From positions 43,915 through 107,914 of the forward strand of contig MCFE01000265.1 of NCBI GenBank assembly GCA_002104905.1: 64,000 nucleotides of DNA, in the 5' to 3' direction. The DNA is from Basidiobolus meristosporus CBS 931.73. Its lineage: Eukaryota > Basidiobolomycota > Basidiobolomycetes > Basidiobolales > Basidiobolaceae. The notes beneath the pieces were generated by a model, which searched no databases, had not been told where the DNA came from, and saw only the letters and a program-made list of their open reading frames with translations. This document shows, in pieces, positions 46,258 through 57,159 of this stretch (its first letter is position 1; each line of letters begins with the position of its first letter). The translations under genes were made by a program, and so were the position numbers.

Positions 46258-47000
46258 TGCAATCACTTTGAATTGCTTACATTTGTAATGATCCCGACAA
46301 CCCTTTTTTTTTGCGATCCAAATTGAGCCATTGCAAATCAGTGATCATCAAATTTTTGATATAAGTAATATCAAGGTCATCTCACATATGAGACAGAACC
46401 CCTATAAATAAACACCCTGCATATATATACGTCATCTGCAATACCAGTGCAGCTATTGGATCTGTTTTGCACCTACACAATTGCTTGTGTGCTAGCTATG
46501 ACACCTTGTCCAGTCACTTGGATCAGGGATTTACTTGCTCAATGGGCAAAATGGGATATTTGATGGCAAATCAGGTAGCTTTTTCAGTAGTCAATGAGCC
46601 AATTGGGGGCTGCCAGCTTCAGGATACTTTTGGACCAATTAACTACTGAGATACTGTCCAATTGGAGTGAGGGTAACCAAAATGGTAAGTATCAGTGTAG
46701 TTTATAGTGTGATACACATTTATTTCCATTTACATTAAAGAAACATATCCAAATACCGGATTTTACCTGCCTTTATAGTGGTATCCAATCACGCACGTGA
46801 TGCAAACATTACAAGTTGGCGCAATCATCCATGCCAACCTCATTGTGTCAGATTGTGCCATAGTGTGCAAGATTGTCCCGCATAGTGCGAAATTGTCCAA
46901 GAACAATCTTGCCTTCTGGTAGCTATGATATTGCGCCCAATTGTTCTTTACAACCGCGGATCGCGCCGCGCGCCCTGGCACGTTACAATGGAACAAGTCT

Positions 47001-48150
47001 AATAAGCAGGCAGAAAGGGATGCATAAGTGTGGCACTTGTCAAGGCAAAATGTAGTACAATACAAGAGGTACTTAGACAAGTTAGCAGTGATAAATCAAG
47101 CAGTAATGAAGAAAAGTTAAACAGAACAATTTCTACCCAAGCCAGATACATGGAAGCATGAATAAAAAGCTGGAGTTCTCTCCAATCTACCCAATAAGCC
47201 TGGAATAAGCTGAATCTCATGATAGCCAAGAGGAATAAATAACAAGAAAACAGCTGTTTTCTCAATAGTCGGAAGTGTAGCCCATTGAGCTATTCCACAG
47301 TGAGGTAGTTGAGCTGGCAGAGAAAGGCAATTTGTCTACCACAGCCCCTGTGTCCTTCATTGAAGAAAGAGTGGAGACCCCATTTACAGACAAAGCAGCA
47401 ATGTTGAGAGCTTACATGACTACTGCAAAGCCTACAGTGGAATTTAAGGGCAATAATAGCTACTGCAAAAGGTTGCAGTACTTCTTTGAGAGCATTGCTC
47501 AAGAGAACTTGCCTGACTATTGGAAGGATTCCGGTAAAGACTGGCAGATGAAGTGCTTGACCTTGCAGATGAAGTGCTTGACCTTGCAGTGCCAGTCAAA
47601 GACCAGGATGTATGGACCCAGTGTGTAAACAATGATATAAAGCCATGGGGCACTTGCCAAAGTCATGTAAAAAGGGTGCTTCTTCAGAAATACTTATTAA
47701 ATGGTAGATCTTAATGGAGGTACTTGTTGAGCTTGAGGTTGGGCTTAATGTTACTGTGGGGTATAAGGGCCTGCATGGGTCAGTAAAATTGGTAATTATA
47801 AGAAAAGGAAATAAATCAGTTTGTATGCATGAAAAGTAAGAGCTTCATTTGCATCAGGAAGTCAGGAGTGTACAAAAGAAGCAATAGACAAACAATGAAA
47901 GCAAATATAGGAGGTGATTGAGTGTCTGGGATCAGAAAGTGAGAGAATTGGCAGACAAAAAATCAAAAGCCATATTACTTTGCTTAGGGGTATGTGGTGT
48001 GGTGGTGTATAAGTCCAAAGGGCAAAATATAGCCAACACTTCTCTAGTGTGAATGTGTGTGGGGTGTTCACTGGGTGCAATAACCTCTGGCAAAAGCTTG
48101 CTAGGAATACTGGGTCTTTTGTCTAATCTAATGTGAAGGGGGATAAAGCC
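47001..48150 (+). repeat. R1 repeat, copy 4, part right of the Harbinger insertion
   Basis: Continues R1 exactly where the left part stops (AATAAGCAGGC). It contains the block readable as STTAPVSFIEERVETPFTDKA, equivalent to copy 1 around 20610-20670, with a 21-bp tandem duplication (CAGATGAAGTGCTTGACCTTG, near 47546-47589). Ends with the common R1 tail. Confidence 0.8.
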
Positions 48151-48689
48151 TCAAGCTTGTCAAGGGAAAACTATTGAGCTACAATCCCCAACTTAGTTGG
48201 CATCTTAACAAAAGTTTATAATGGCTTCAACATCCTTTGAGATGACTGTGTACTAAAGCTTCCAAAGTCAAAACAACTTTAAGCTCCACCAGCAGGGACT
48301 TGATAAGAATGCAGCTGTTGCCAATAGTTACAAAGACTGAAAAGTATCTTTGCCTGTATAAGAACAAATTTGGGAAAACAATCAAATATAATAAAGTATA
48401 CCTACTCTGAGTATTCCTCATAAGTAGTGCCACCAAGGTCAGTTGGCTGTCAGCGTAGTTCCCTGGGAGTATTGTCAGGTCTGAGTCAGAAAGTAGTGGT
48501 AAATAGGTAGTGGTGATCTCACTAATCTATAAGCCAGAATATTGGAAGAGGGATGATTTATTTCAAGGGATAGCCTCCCTTATATACTTTTTTGCTGCTC
48601 AAATTCTTGCTAAAAAATACTTTCTGGAAGTTTCCAGAAGGTAGTAGACAGTCAATCATGTCATTGTGTGCTAAAAATAGCGCAAAATC
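48151..48689. other. Unclassified stretch upstream of the D5-like gene
   Basis: No gene supported. A TAG at 48678 closes the D5 frame upstream. The normal N-terminal primase part of a D5 protein is not visible here. Confidence 0.4.
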
Positions 48690-49670
48690 TTGGCTGATTA
48701 TGTATCCATCCAAGCTCCTACCATCATGATCAATCCCATTCCTCACCATAAATTATCTGATCTTATGAACGTTTTAGAAAAAATCTTTCCAGAACCCAAA
48801 CTTTTAGATTTTTTTCTCATGATGTGTGCTTCTTTCTTAGAGGGCTACAATACACACAAAATCTTTTACATTTGGTGGGGCAAAGGTAATAATGCCAAAA
48901 CTGCTATTCAAACCTTATTAGCAAAAACTTTTGGTGAATACTGTGCCACTCTACCTACAACTTTAATTACTTGAAGCAGAGGCTCCTCTTCTAACGCCAC
49001 TCCTGATATGTGCCACTTAAAAGGCAAGCTTATTATGTTTTTATAAGAGCCCAACCCCAAAGAAAAAATCAAGGGTGGTATTGTTAAGGAATTAACTGGT
49101 AACAATAGTATTTATATAAGAGAACTTTACAAACAGCCTTGCTCCATTAAGATTAAAGGTAAGCTCATACTTGTTTGTAACAACTTATTAGATATTCCTG
49201 ATATAGATGCAGCACATAAACATCGTACTATTGTTCTTCCTTTCTTAAGTACTTTCTTACCCCAACGCAAGTTTGATTCTCCAGAGAACAAAAATAAAAA
49301 ATATACTTATTTGGTTGAACCAAATGCAGAAAAAATATTAGAAAACTCCTGTGATGTTTTTATGTCGTTATTGTTACGGGGGTATCCTAGATATCTCAAA
49401 AATGGCCTCCAAGTACCCCAAATTATTTCTGATACTATAGATGATTATTTGGTTGCTCACAACTTTCCAGTTGTATTTAAACGTAAATATTTCAAGAATC
49501 AACCTGGTACTAATATGGAAGTTTGTGAAATTTATAACCATTTCAAGTCTTGGTTTAAAGATGTGCATCCAAGCCACAAAATTCCAACATTGGAAAAGTT
49601 TGCAAATGCTCTTAACTTAAACTGGGATGGTATATTAGAGGACATATTTGTTTCTTATAAAGAGATGTAA
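48690..49670 (+). pseudogene. D5-type SF3 helicase (helicase-primase C-terminus), large-DNA-virus-like, two in-frame stops
   Basis: One frame of about 326 codons reads, in order: a helical lead-in (LLDFFLMMCASFLEGY), a Walker A loop GKGNNAKT at 48879-48902, and KTFGEYCATLPTTLIT. Next come KGKLIMFL with the Walker B region, KELTGNN, LILVCNNLLDIP (sensor Asn) and HRTIVLPFLSTFL. A C-terminal winged-helix-like part holds EIYNHFKSWFKDVHP. Motifs and spacing match D5 helicase-primases of nucleocytoplasmic large DNA viruses and relatives more than any cellular helicase I know. Stops at 48972 (TGA) and 49044 (TAA) lie between Walker A and B; otherwise the frame is intact to TAA at 49668. The primase half is absent. 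Alternatives are a virophage-, Polinton- or plasmid-type element. The gene is defective as it stands. Confidence 0.82.
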
Positions 49671-49671
49671 T

Positions 49672-50020
49672 TGTGTTTAATTTTTTTATAGATATGTAGT
49701 TTATCTTAACTTTACTTTTGTAAACTATATTTTTTTTAAAAAGCTTTTAATCATACTTGTTAATTACTTTTGTAAACAATATTTTTAACTCTGAGTAAAC
49801 TTTTTTTAAAAAGGTTTTTTCTCAGATACTAATATGGTTTAAATTTTTTATAAACCATACTTTAAGTTTTAAATTAAACGTTCATGATTTAAAAAGTTTT
49901 TTACAAATTTGATATTTGATGTTTGAAATTTGATATTTAAATTTAAACTTGGTTTCGAAAAGTTTTTACAAAATTATTTAAATCAACTCAAACCATTTGG
50001 TTTAAACTTTTGAAACGACT
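49672..50020. other. Very A+T-rich non-coding DNA
   Basis: About 350 bp dominated by TTTAAA, TTTTTTAAAAA and GATATTTGA-like words, clearly richer in A+T than the transposon remnants around it. It sits between the D5-like gene and the tandem array. Confidence 0.7.
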
Positions 50021-50885
50021 TTTGTATAATATCAGCGTTTGTTTCTTAAGAAATTCCCTAATGCGGTAACTATGAATAATATTTGCATTTTTAAAATACA
50101 ATTATTTGCTTCTTGTTAGCAAATTTGTATAGTGTCGCCGCATTTGTATCTTAATAAATTCCCTAATCTGGTAACTATGATCCAACTTTGTAAATATTAA
50201 AGATGCAAAAATTTACACTTTGTTACTTATTTTGTATAGTGTCAGCGTATTTGTATCTTAATAAATTTCCTAATCCAGTAACTACGAGTTGAATTTGTAA
50301 ATTTATAAAGATACAAAAATTTGCTTCTTGTTACTGATTTTGTATAGTGCTAGAGCATTTGTATCTATATAAATTCCCTAATTTGGTATTTACGACCCAA
50401 CTTTGTAAATTGTTAAAGATACAATAATTTACACCCTGTTACCAAATTTGTATAGTGCCACTGCATTTGTATCTTTAAAAAATACCTAATCCGGTATTTA
50501 CGACTTAACTTTGTAAATATTAAAGATGCAAAAAATTGTTCCCTGTTACCGAATTTGTATAGTGTCACTGCATTTGTATCTTTATAAATTCCTTAATCCG
50601 GTATTTACAATTCAACTTTGTAAAATATTAAAGAAGCAAATTTTTTTTCCTTGTCACCAAATTTGTATAGTGTCACCGCATTTGTATCTCAAGAAATTCC
50701 CTAATACAGTAACTACAAGTCGGATTTGTAAATTGTTAAAGATACAATTATTTACACCTTGTTGCTGAATTTGTATAGTGTCAGCGTATTTGTATCTTAA
50801 GAAATTTCCCAATCCAGTAACTACGACCCAACTTTGTAAAATATTAAAGATGCAATAATTTACTCCTTGTTGCTTATTTTGTATA
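50021..50885. repeat. Tandem array, eight units of 107-108 bp
   Basis: Units start TTTGTATAGTG(T/C) at 50021, 50124, 50231, 50339, 50447, 50554, 50662 and 50770, with a ninth partial start at 50878. Spacing is 103, 107, 108, 108, 107, 108, 108, 108. Each unit has GCATTTGTATCTT, TAAATTCCCTAAT, GGTAACTACGA, ACTTTGTAAAT and TTAAAGATGCAA. Units differ by substitutions but hardly by length. Confidence 0.92.
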
Positions 50886-51900
50886 ATGCCATAGCACTTT
50901 CATTCAGGTGTTTAAAGGTCAGCGTAACTTGGAACTATAAGGAACTGCTGTCCTGGCAGAGTATGCATGACATTTTCATCAACAACTTCTTGAACTTAAG
51001 TAAGCCAATGGAGTTTGACCCATCATTGATATGCCATGACATCTAACATGTAGCAGAAGCTGCCAAAGGCAAACAAGGAAGGGTCACACAGTAAAAGACC
51101 AATAGCTTCCTCCAGATCCCAAAGTAAAAAATTAGCAGAAGGCCAGTAGAGTACATTCATAAAATCAGCTGAATTCCAGCTTTTCCAAAAGTGGCAACTC
51201 TCACTGTCTAATGTACTAGCATAACAGCAGTCAAGTAGACATCCTTTGTGCAGGAATACAAGGTCAACTAGCATTCATACCAGATTTGGTAATTGGTTGC
51301 TCATTACTTCCATCAAATTACAACTGAAAATTTGCAGCAGAAACACCAACTGAATACCAGCAAAATGCCAGCAGAATACCAGCCAAAAGTCCAATGAATT
51401 CCAAATCTGGGATTTTTCATAAGGAATTATATTTTATGCAAGGCTGAGAGCTCTAAAGATTTGGTAAAGGAAAGTCAGGTAGTTGGAAGAGTTCAAGAAT
51501 AAAGCCCACTCAAGCCAGAGAGAGGAGCATGAGATTTTCATGGTTGGCAGTAATTCATGTGCAATCACTTAGCTTAGGCTTTACTAGCATATTCCATAGA
51601 TTGATTTACATAGTAGACTATACAGGAGTGTCCAGGAGAAGCAACAGCATCCAGAATCCACCAATCATCTTGCTGGTAAAGCAGTAAGTATGAATATATT
51701 AGCAGTTTGAGTATTTTAATATCTTACTAAAGGAGCACCATTGAGTAAGAAAGTACAGTGGTGAAAATACCTAGATATAACTGTTAACTTGAGCAAAATG
51801 ACCAGTATATGTCAATCAATACCAACATGAAATATTGTATTAGTTCTGTTGGAGGACATGGACTTGGAATTGTGAAAAGGAGATTCTCTATGGATGTAGG
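50886..51900. other. Unclassified repeat DNA, end of the repeat zone
   Basis: Contains CCAGCAAAATGCCAGCAGAA-type units near 51357, the complement of the motif at 29330. No gene seen. Confidence 0.45.
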
Positions 51901-54000
51901 GAGCACACAGGAATTGAGGTAATTTTCGCGATATTAAATGTTCCTATTGGTTGCTTAACAATTAGCCAAAATGATGAAATGCTATGGAAAGTACATCGAG
52001 TGTGATGTGGTCGAAAGCACTGTTGTCATTGGGAGGTCAACGAGATTACCTCGGAAATTTCGGCATTCCAAAACAAAAATCACCAGGAAATACAACAGTT
52101 GTCCGCCCATGGTTGTGTAATGGGACAGAGGCCGATCTGTACTCCCAAACAATAAATTGATTATGAGGTGTGCTACGCTGCTTTCATCACCCTTCTACTA
52201 CTACCAACAACAATACATCTCGAATACCCCGATCATCGATTACAAAAGATTTGGAAGGATTGGATGCATATCTGTCGAATCAATCACCCAAATCAATTTG
52301 AGGTACCGCTACATTCCCTTTCCAGTAATTTCCCGGGAGAGCAGAAGTCACTACTCAAGAACATGTCATAAAGCCGTATACCGGAAATCTGAGTCGATGC
52401 CTACAGCTCATAGCCTGCACATGGTGGTTACTTGGAGACAGCTGGTGGAGAGGTTGGGTAAAACCCCCCAAGAAGGCCCCAAAATCTACGTAATCCTTAC
52501 CCAAATCCACCACCAGTCTATGATTTCATGGTAATTCACCGAATGCTCCAAAAACGTCACCCAAGCGCCAAATCATCCCATCAATGAAGGCCCCTCGTCT
52601 CCTGACCACCAATGATCGTCAGGATGGTGAGAAATCAAGAAATCCATTTATCAGCGCATAAATAAATAACCCATGGACTCAGACCTATAGCTCATCTCCC
52701 AAATATGGCAGGATGATGGGATCTGTTTAGCAAGAATTCTGCCAAATCGGGTAGTGCGTTTTAACACTGTCAGGACCAGATATGGTGCGGCCGGCCAAAT
52801 CCGTGAATACCATAACAGCAGCACTGACCTCTGAACGGAGGAAACGGAGGTGCTAATGGAGATTCACCGAGATGCTTTCTGCGAATCGCGAGGGGCTGGG
52901 TGGGAGCATCGTGAAAATGGGCTCTTTTGACATGTTTGACTTGGTTGTTCCTGGAGCTAAATCCCTTTTGGCAATCATGAGAATGATCCGTGTCTGGATT
53001 GCCAGCTACTTAATTGGTCTCTTTATTCTCGAATAGCCATGGGAATCGGTCTTGACAGCCAAGCTGTTAATAGGACGAATCCGCTTTTATTGGCTCATCC
53101 AGTCAGATTGTTGTTGTGATAAGAGGGAGGGAGAGAGGGAGAGGAAGACCGCCACAGAGAGCCCCTGCAACAATGGCCAGCCAACCTCATTATCAAGTAG
53201 GCCTTGCTTGTGGTGGGCCAGGGAGCAGTGGTGGATGAGGGCCGAGGATGTAATTTTGCGGGATGGCTAAAATATCACCCAACGGCTAAATGGAATGTCG
53301 ATGATAAAGTTGAAGTGCATTAGTCAGGCAACCACATGGAGATTCTTAAAGCTTCCTTAAACTAACCTTAACTTTAACATATTTCTTATAGAATCACCTT
53401 AATCCTGCGAAGAATGGATGGGATTTGGTCGGAAAGTGTCATATGTGGCAGATGGTTCCAAAAATGACATTTCGAAGATTCATATACCATATGCGTGGTC
53501 AGCAATTCGAATTAAGGTGGGACAAGGGCCAAATTTGGGAATGATGCCATGGGCATTACGCAGTTACACCTCCAAATTTATTACAAACATGCGTCTCCTT
53601 TTGTTCGGTGGCATCCAAGAAAAGGTCGGCACGAGGGAATTGAATCCATCCACCACTGTAATCGATTTTCCCCGAAGAGGGCGGATGGCCATCTCGCTTC
53701 GACCCCCCCCTGCCATGGGTGGAACCGAAAATACCCATTGCCCTTCCGAATTCATGAGGCTTACCAGCGAAATGGATAAACCCTCAGATATTATGGATGG
53801 ATTGGGAGCATTGATTTTGCTCTAGTACAGTTACACAGCGTCGCACAGGTATCATCCATGATCCGCCGAGTATGGCGGCTGAAATTTTAGCAGGCTCTCT
53901 CCACTCATGTTACAGATCACCAATATGGCAGATTCAAGATCAGTTCAATACTGGATGCTGCCCTGAAAGGACATCCATGTTTTCTAACGTCATTCGCACC
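51901..54000. other. Upstream region of H+-ATPase copy D, no supported gene
   Basis: Base composition returns to that of the H+-ATPase region. Open frames of 125 and 135 codons (52157-52534, 53418-53825) have several overlapping rivals on both strands and no recognisable domain, so I do not call them. A GA-rich tract lies at 53113-53150. Confidence 0.45.
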
Positions 54001-54008
54001 CAAACCCT

Positions 54009-54108
54009 TATATAAGCGAAATCCCTGGCCGTTCAAATGTCATCTGCAATTGTTATCTCATATCCATAGAGTTGCCATCCCTTTCCACCCCCAACTCATC
54101 CCCCTGCT
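54009..54108 (+). promoter_or_regulatory. Core promoter of copy D: TATA box and CT-rich tract
   Basis: TATATAA at 54009-54015, then a pyrimidine-rich stretch at 54077-54108 just before the start codon region. This arrangement is common in strongly expressed fungal genes. The ATG is 132 bp past the TATA box. Confidence 0.6.
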
Positions 54109-54146
54109 ATTACTCATAGAAATCTCTCTTGTCGAAGAGCAAGAAA

Positions 54147-57014
54147 ATGTCTGAGAAACAAGACACTGCTGCCCCAGCAAACCAAGGGTCCGTTCAGTTT
54201 CAGGCTGATCAGCCAGTTCCCGATCGCCAGGTCAACCGTGAAAGCTTGGCGGGAACCGATTCCACATTCGCTGACAACGAAAATGGCAACAGACACCTTA
54301 ACGCCGCCACTCCCCTAAGCAAGAAAGACACCCAGCAATCCGCCGCTGCCATCTCGATCATGAGCGACTACGACTGGAGTGACGAAGAAGAGATCCCTGA
54401 AGAGGACGAAGACAGCGACGAGCCCAGAGAATATGTGATTCCCGAGGAGCTGTTGCAAACCGATCCCACCAAGGGACTGACTTCCGCTGAAGTTGAGACC
54501 CGTAGAAAGAAGTACGGCCTTAACCAGCTCTCCATTGAGAGCGAGAACAAAATCGTCAAGTTTTTCATGTTCTTCTGCGGCCCCATTCAGTATGTGATGT
54601 GGGTTGCCGCCTGTCTTGCCGGTGGTCTCCAAGACTGGGTTGATCTTGGTGTGATCATCGGTCTGCTTTTGCTTAACGCCTTCGTCGGATTCATCCAAGA
54701 ATACCAAGCCGGAAATATCATCGATCAATTGAAGCAAACCTTGGCTCTCACCGCTGTTGCTGTAAGAGACGGTCAAGAGAAAGACGTTGAGGCCAACACC
54801 CTAGTTCCTGGAGATATCATTCTTGTCGAAGATGGTACCATTGTTCCCGCTGATGCTCGTGTGCTCGGGGAGGATTCCCGGTTGCAAGTAGACCAATCTG
54901 CTCTTACTGGTGAATCATTGGCCGCTTCCAAGGGACCCGGAGATGAGCTTTTCAGTAGTTCTGCCATCAAACGTGGTAGAGCCTACGCTGTTGTCACTGC
55001 TATTGGTGAGAAGACTTTCGTTGGCCGTGCTGCTACTCTGGCTGGTAAAGCTAGCGGAGGTGGTCACTTCACTGAAGTCATCAACGGCATCGGAACTGTT
55101 CTTCTTGTCTTGGTCGTCATCTGGTTGTTGATTATCTGGATCTCCGGCTTCTACCGTTCCACCGGCATCGTTAAACTTCTTGAGTATACTCTTGTCATCA
55201 CCGTTGTCGGTGTGCCTGTAGGTCTTCCCGCTGTGGTCACCACCACCATGGCTGTAGGTGCCGCTTTCCTAGCCAAGAAAAAGGCCATTGTTCAAAAGTT
55301 GACCGCCATTGAATCCCTTGCCGGTGTTGAAATCCTGTGCTCCGACAAGACCGGTACCCTTACCCAAAACAAGCTTACCCTTCACGACCCTTACTGTGTC
55401 GAAGGTGTTGACGACGAGATGCTGATCTTCGTGTCTGCCTTGGCCGCTTCCCGTAAGAAGAAGGGTATGGATGCCATCGATAAAGCCGTTATCAAGGCCC
55501 TAGGCAAATACCCACAGGCCCGCATGAAGATGAGAGAATACCGTATCCAAGAGTTCCAACCCTTCGATCCCGTTTCCAAGAAGGTTGTCGCCAAGGTTAT
55601 CGATCCCGAGGGCAACAAGTGCATTGCTGTCAAGGGTGCCCCACCATTCGTTCTTCGCATGGTCCAAGAGGAGAGCAACCTTGATCCTGCCATTGCCCAG
55701 AAGTACGAAGAGGTGGTTGCTGAATTCGCTGACCGTGGCTTCAGAGGCTTGGGTATTGCCTGGTATACACCCGCTAACGGTTGGCAGATTCTTGGCATCT
55801 TGCCCCTCTTCGATCCCCCTCGTTATGATACTGGTAAAACCATTGCTGAGGCTCAAGAACTTGGTCTTAAGGTGAAGATGCTTACTGGTGATGCCGTTGG
55901 CATTGCCAAGGAAACTGCTCGCCAGCTGAGAATGGGCACCAACATCTACAATGCGGACAAACTCGGTATGACCCAAGGTGGTGCCTCCGGCTCTGGTGAA
56001 ATGACTGGCTCTGAGCTATACGATTTCGTCGAGGCCGCTGATGGATTTGCCGAGGTGTTCCCCGAACACAAGTATCATGCAGTCGACATCCTCCAAAAGC
56101 GTGGCTACCTTGTTGCTATGACTGGTGATGGTGTCAACGACGCCCCATCATTGAAGAAGGCTGATACCGGTATTGCTGTGGAAGGCTCTAGCGATGCTGC
56201 TCGCAGTGCCGCCGATATCGTGTTCTTGGCCCCTGGTTTGGGAGTGATCATCGATGCTATCAAGACTTCTCGCCAGATTTTCCACCGTATGTACGCCTAC
56301 ATCATCTACCGTATCGCCTTATCCCTACATCTTGAGATCTTTTTGACCACCGCCATGGTCATCCTTGATGAAACCATCAACGTCGAGCTTGTTGTATTCA
56401 TTGCCATTTTCGCCGATATTGCCACCCTGATGGTTGCTTACGATAACGCTCCCTTCTCCGCAACCCCCGTCAAATGGAATCTTCCCAAACTCTGGGGTCT
56501 TTCGGTCATCATGGCCATTATCCTGGCCGCCGGTACCTGGATCATCTACACCACCACCATGGTCCCCGGACAAGGTGTCATCCAGAACTGGGGTGGTGCA
56601 CAGCAGGTCATGTTCCTTGAAGTCGTTCTCACTGAGAATTGGTTGATTTTCATCACTCGATTGAATACCTCTTTCTTCGACAGCTTGCCTTCCTGGCAGT
56701 TGGCCGGTGCGGTATTCGTGGTCGACATCCTCGCCTCCATCTTCGCCATCTTCGGTTGGTTCACTGGCGTTGACACCGACATCGTTACCGTCGTCCGTAT
56801 CTGGCTCTTCTCGTTCGGAGTGTTCTGCGTGATGGCATTGGTCTACATGATCCTCTCCAACTCGGTTCCCTTCGACCGTATTGTGCACGGCAAGTCCCCC
56901 AAGGCAAAGAAGAATAGAAGCCTCGAGGACTTCATGCTGGAGATGGCTCGAGTTTCCAATAGACATGAATACCAACGAGTGCCCAAGCACGAGTCTCTCA
57001 CCCCAAGCGACTAA
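54147..57014 (+). CDS. PMA1: Plasma-membrane H+-ATPase (P3A P-type ATPase), copy D, opposite strand
   Basis: 955 aa, with an N-terminal extension of about 23 residues relative to copy B, rich in Asn, Asp and Glu ([17 protein letters not shown]). All key residues are present: TGES, phosphorylated Asp about 400 in [28 protein letters not shown], and TM6 [16 protein letters not shown] with the proton-binding Asp about 757. The tail [19 protein letters not shown] again keeps the first serine but not the threonine of the yeast Ser911/Thr912 pair. I start at ATG 54147; the frame opens six codons earlier only at a TTG. Codon choice leans on C-ending codons (GCC, ATC, ACC) more than copies A-C. It is clearly more diverged from A-C than they are from each other and lies 40 kb away in inverted orientation. 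Confidence 0.97.
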   Translation: MSEKQDTAAPANQGSVQFQADQPVPDRQVNRESLAGTDSTFADNENGNRHLNAATPLSKKDTQQSAAAISIMSDYDWSDEEEIPEEDEDSDEPREYVIPEELLQTDPTKGLTSAEVETRRKKYGLNQLSIESENKIVKFFMFFCGPIQYVMWVAACLAGGLQDWVDLGVIIGLLLLNAFVGFIQEYQAGNIIDQLKQTLALTAVAVRDGQEKDVEANTLVPGDIILVEDGTIVPADARVLGEDSRLQVDQSALTGESLAASKGPGDELFSSSAIKRGRAYAVVTAIGEKTFVGRAATLAGKASGGGHFTEVINGIGTVLLVLVVIWLLIIWISGFYRSTGIVKLLEYTLVITVVGVPVGLPAVVTTTMAVGAAFLAKKKAIVQKLTAIESLAGVEILCSDKTGTLTQNKLTLHDPYCVEGVDDEMLIFVSALAASRKKKGMDAIDKAVIKALGKYPQARMKMREYRIQEFQPFDPVSKKVVAKVIDPEGNKCIAVKGAPPFVLRMVQEESNLDPAIAQKYEEVVAEFADRGFRGLGIAWYTPANGWQILGILPLFDPPRYDTGKTIAEAQELGLKVKMLTGDAVGIAKETARQLRMGTNIYNADKLGMTQGGASGSGEMTGSELYDFVEAADGFAEVFPEHKYHAVDILQKRGYLVAMTGDGVNDAPSLKKADTGIAVEGSSDAARSAADIVFLAPGLGVIIDAIKTSRQIFHRMYAYIIYRIALSLHLEIFLTTAMVILDETINVELVVFIAIFADIATLMVAYDNAPFSATPVKWNLPKLWGLSVIMAIILAAGTWIIYTTTMVPGQGVIQNWGGAQQVMFLEVVLTENWLIFITRLNTSFFDSLPSWQLAGAVFVVDILASIFAIFGWFTGVDTDIVTVVRIWLFSFGVFCVMALVYMILSNSVPFDRIVHGKSPKAKKNRSLEDFMLEMARVSNRHEYQRVPKHESLTPSD

Positions 57015-57151
57015 TCCCCGCTCGCCGAACCCTCTATATCGCATTAATCTTTTTGTTTTTGCATTCCCACGCAGCCCCCACCAGTATGCACTAATCTTCC
57101 TATTCTATATATCGCCATCTCCTACATGTGTATCGTTATGGTTCCCTTCTT

Positions 57152-57157
57152 AATAAA
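57152..57157 (+). terminator. Poly(A) signal of copy D
   Basis: AATAAA about 138 bp past the stop codon, in a T-rich 3' region. Confidence 0.6.
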
Positions 57158-57159
57158 GC

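Larger units (their letters stand above)
43600..47000. mobile_element. PIF/Harbinger-like DNA transposon, 3401 bp, complete ends
   Basis: Terminal inverted repeats AGACTTGTTCCGTTGGATA and AGACTTGTTCCATTGTAA (right end, complement), then GTGCCA subterminal units. AAT directly flanks both ends (43597-43599, 47001-47003). The insertion splits an R1 copy. Removing it leaves GTAAGGAATAAGCAGGC, which aligns base for base with GTAAGGGACAAGCAGGC in R1 copy 1 (from 20267). It carries a DDE transposase (minus) and a divergent second frame (plus), both with nonsense codons. The usual Harbinger target duplication is TTA/TAA; here it is AAT. Confidence 0.92.

Noticed and set aside
50021-50885. Possible CRISPR-like array
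   Set aside because: Units are contiguous 108-bp repeats without separate unique spacers, and the context is eukaryotic.
52157-53825. Open frames of 125 and 135 codons upstream of copy D
   Set aside because: Several overlapping frames of similar length on both strands and no domain. Probably chance in a region of moderate G+C.
54315-57044. Long frames antisense to copy D (up to 239 codons), with similar frames antisense to copies A-C
   Set aside because: Shadows of the biased codon use of the pump genes. They repeat in every copy at the same place.
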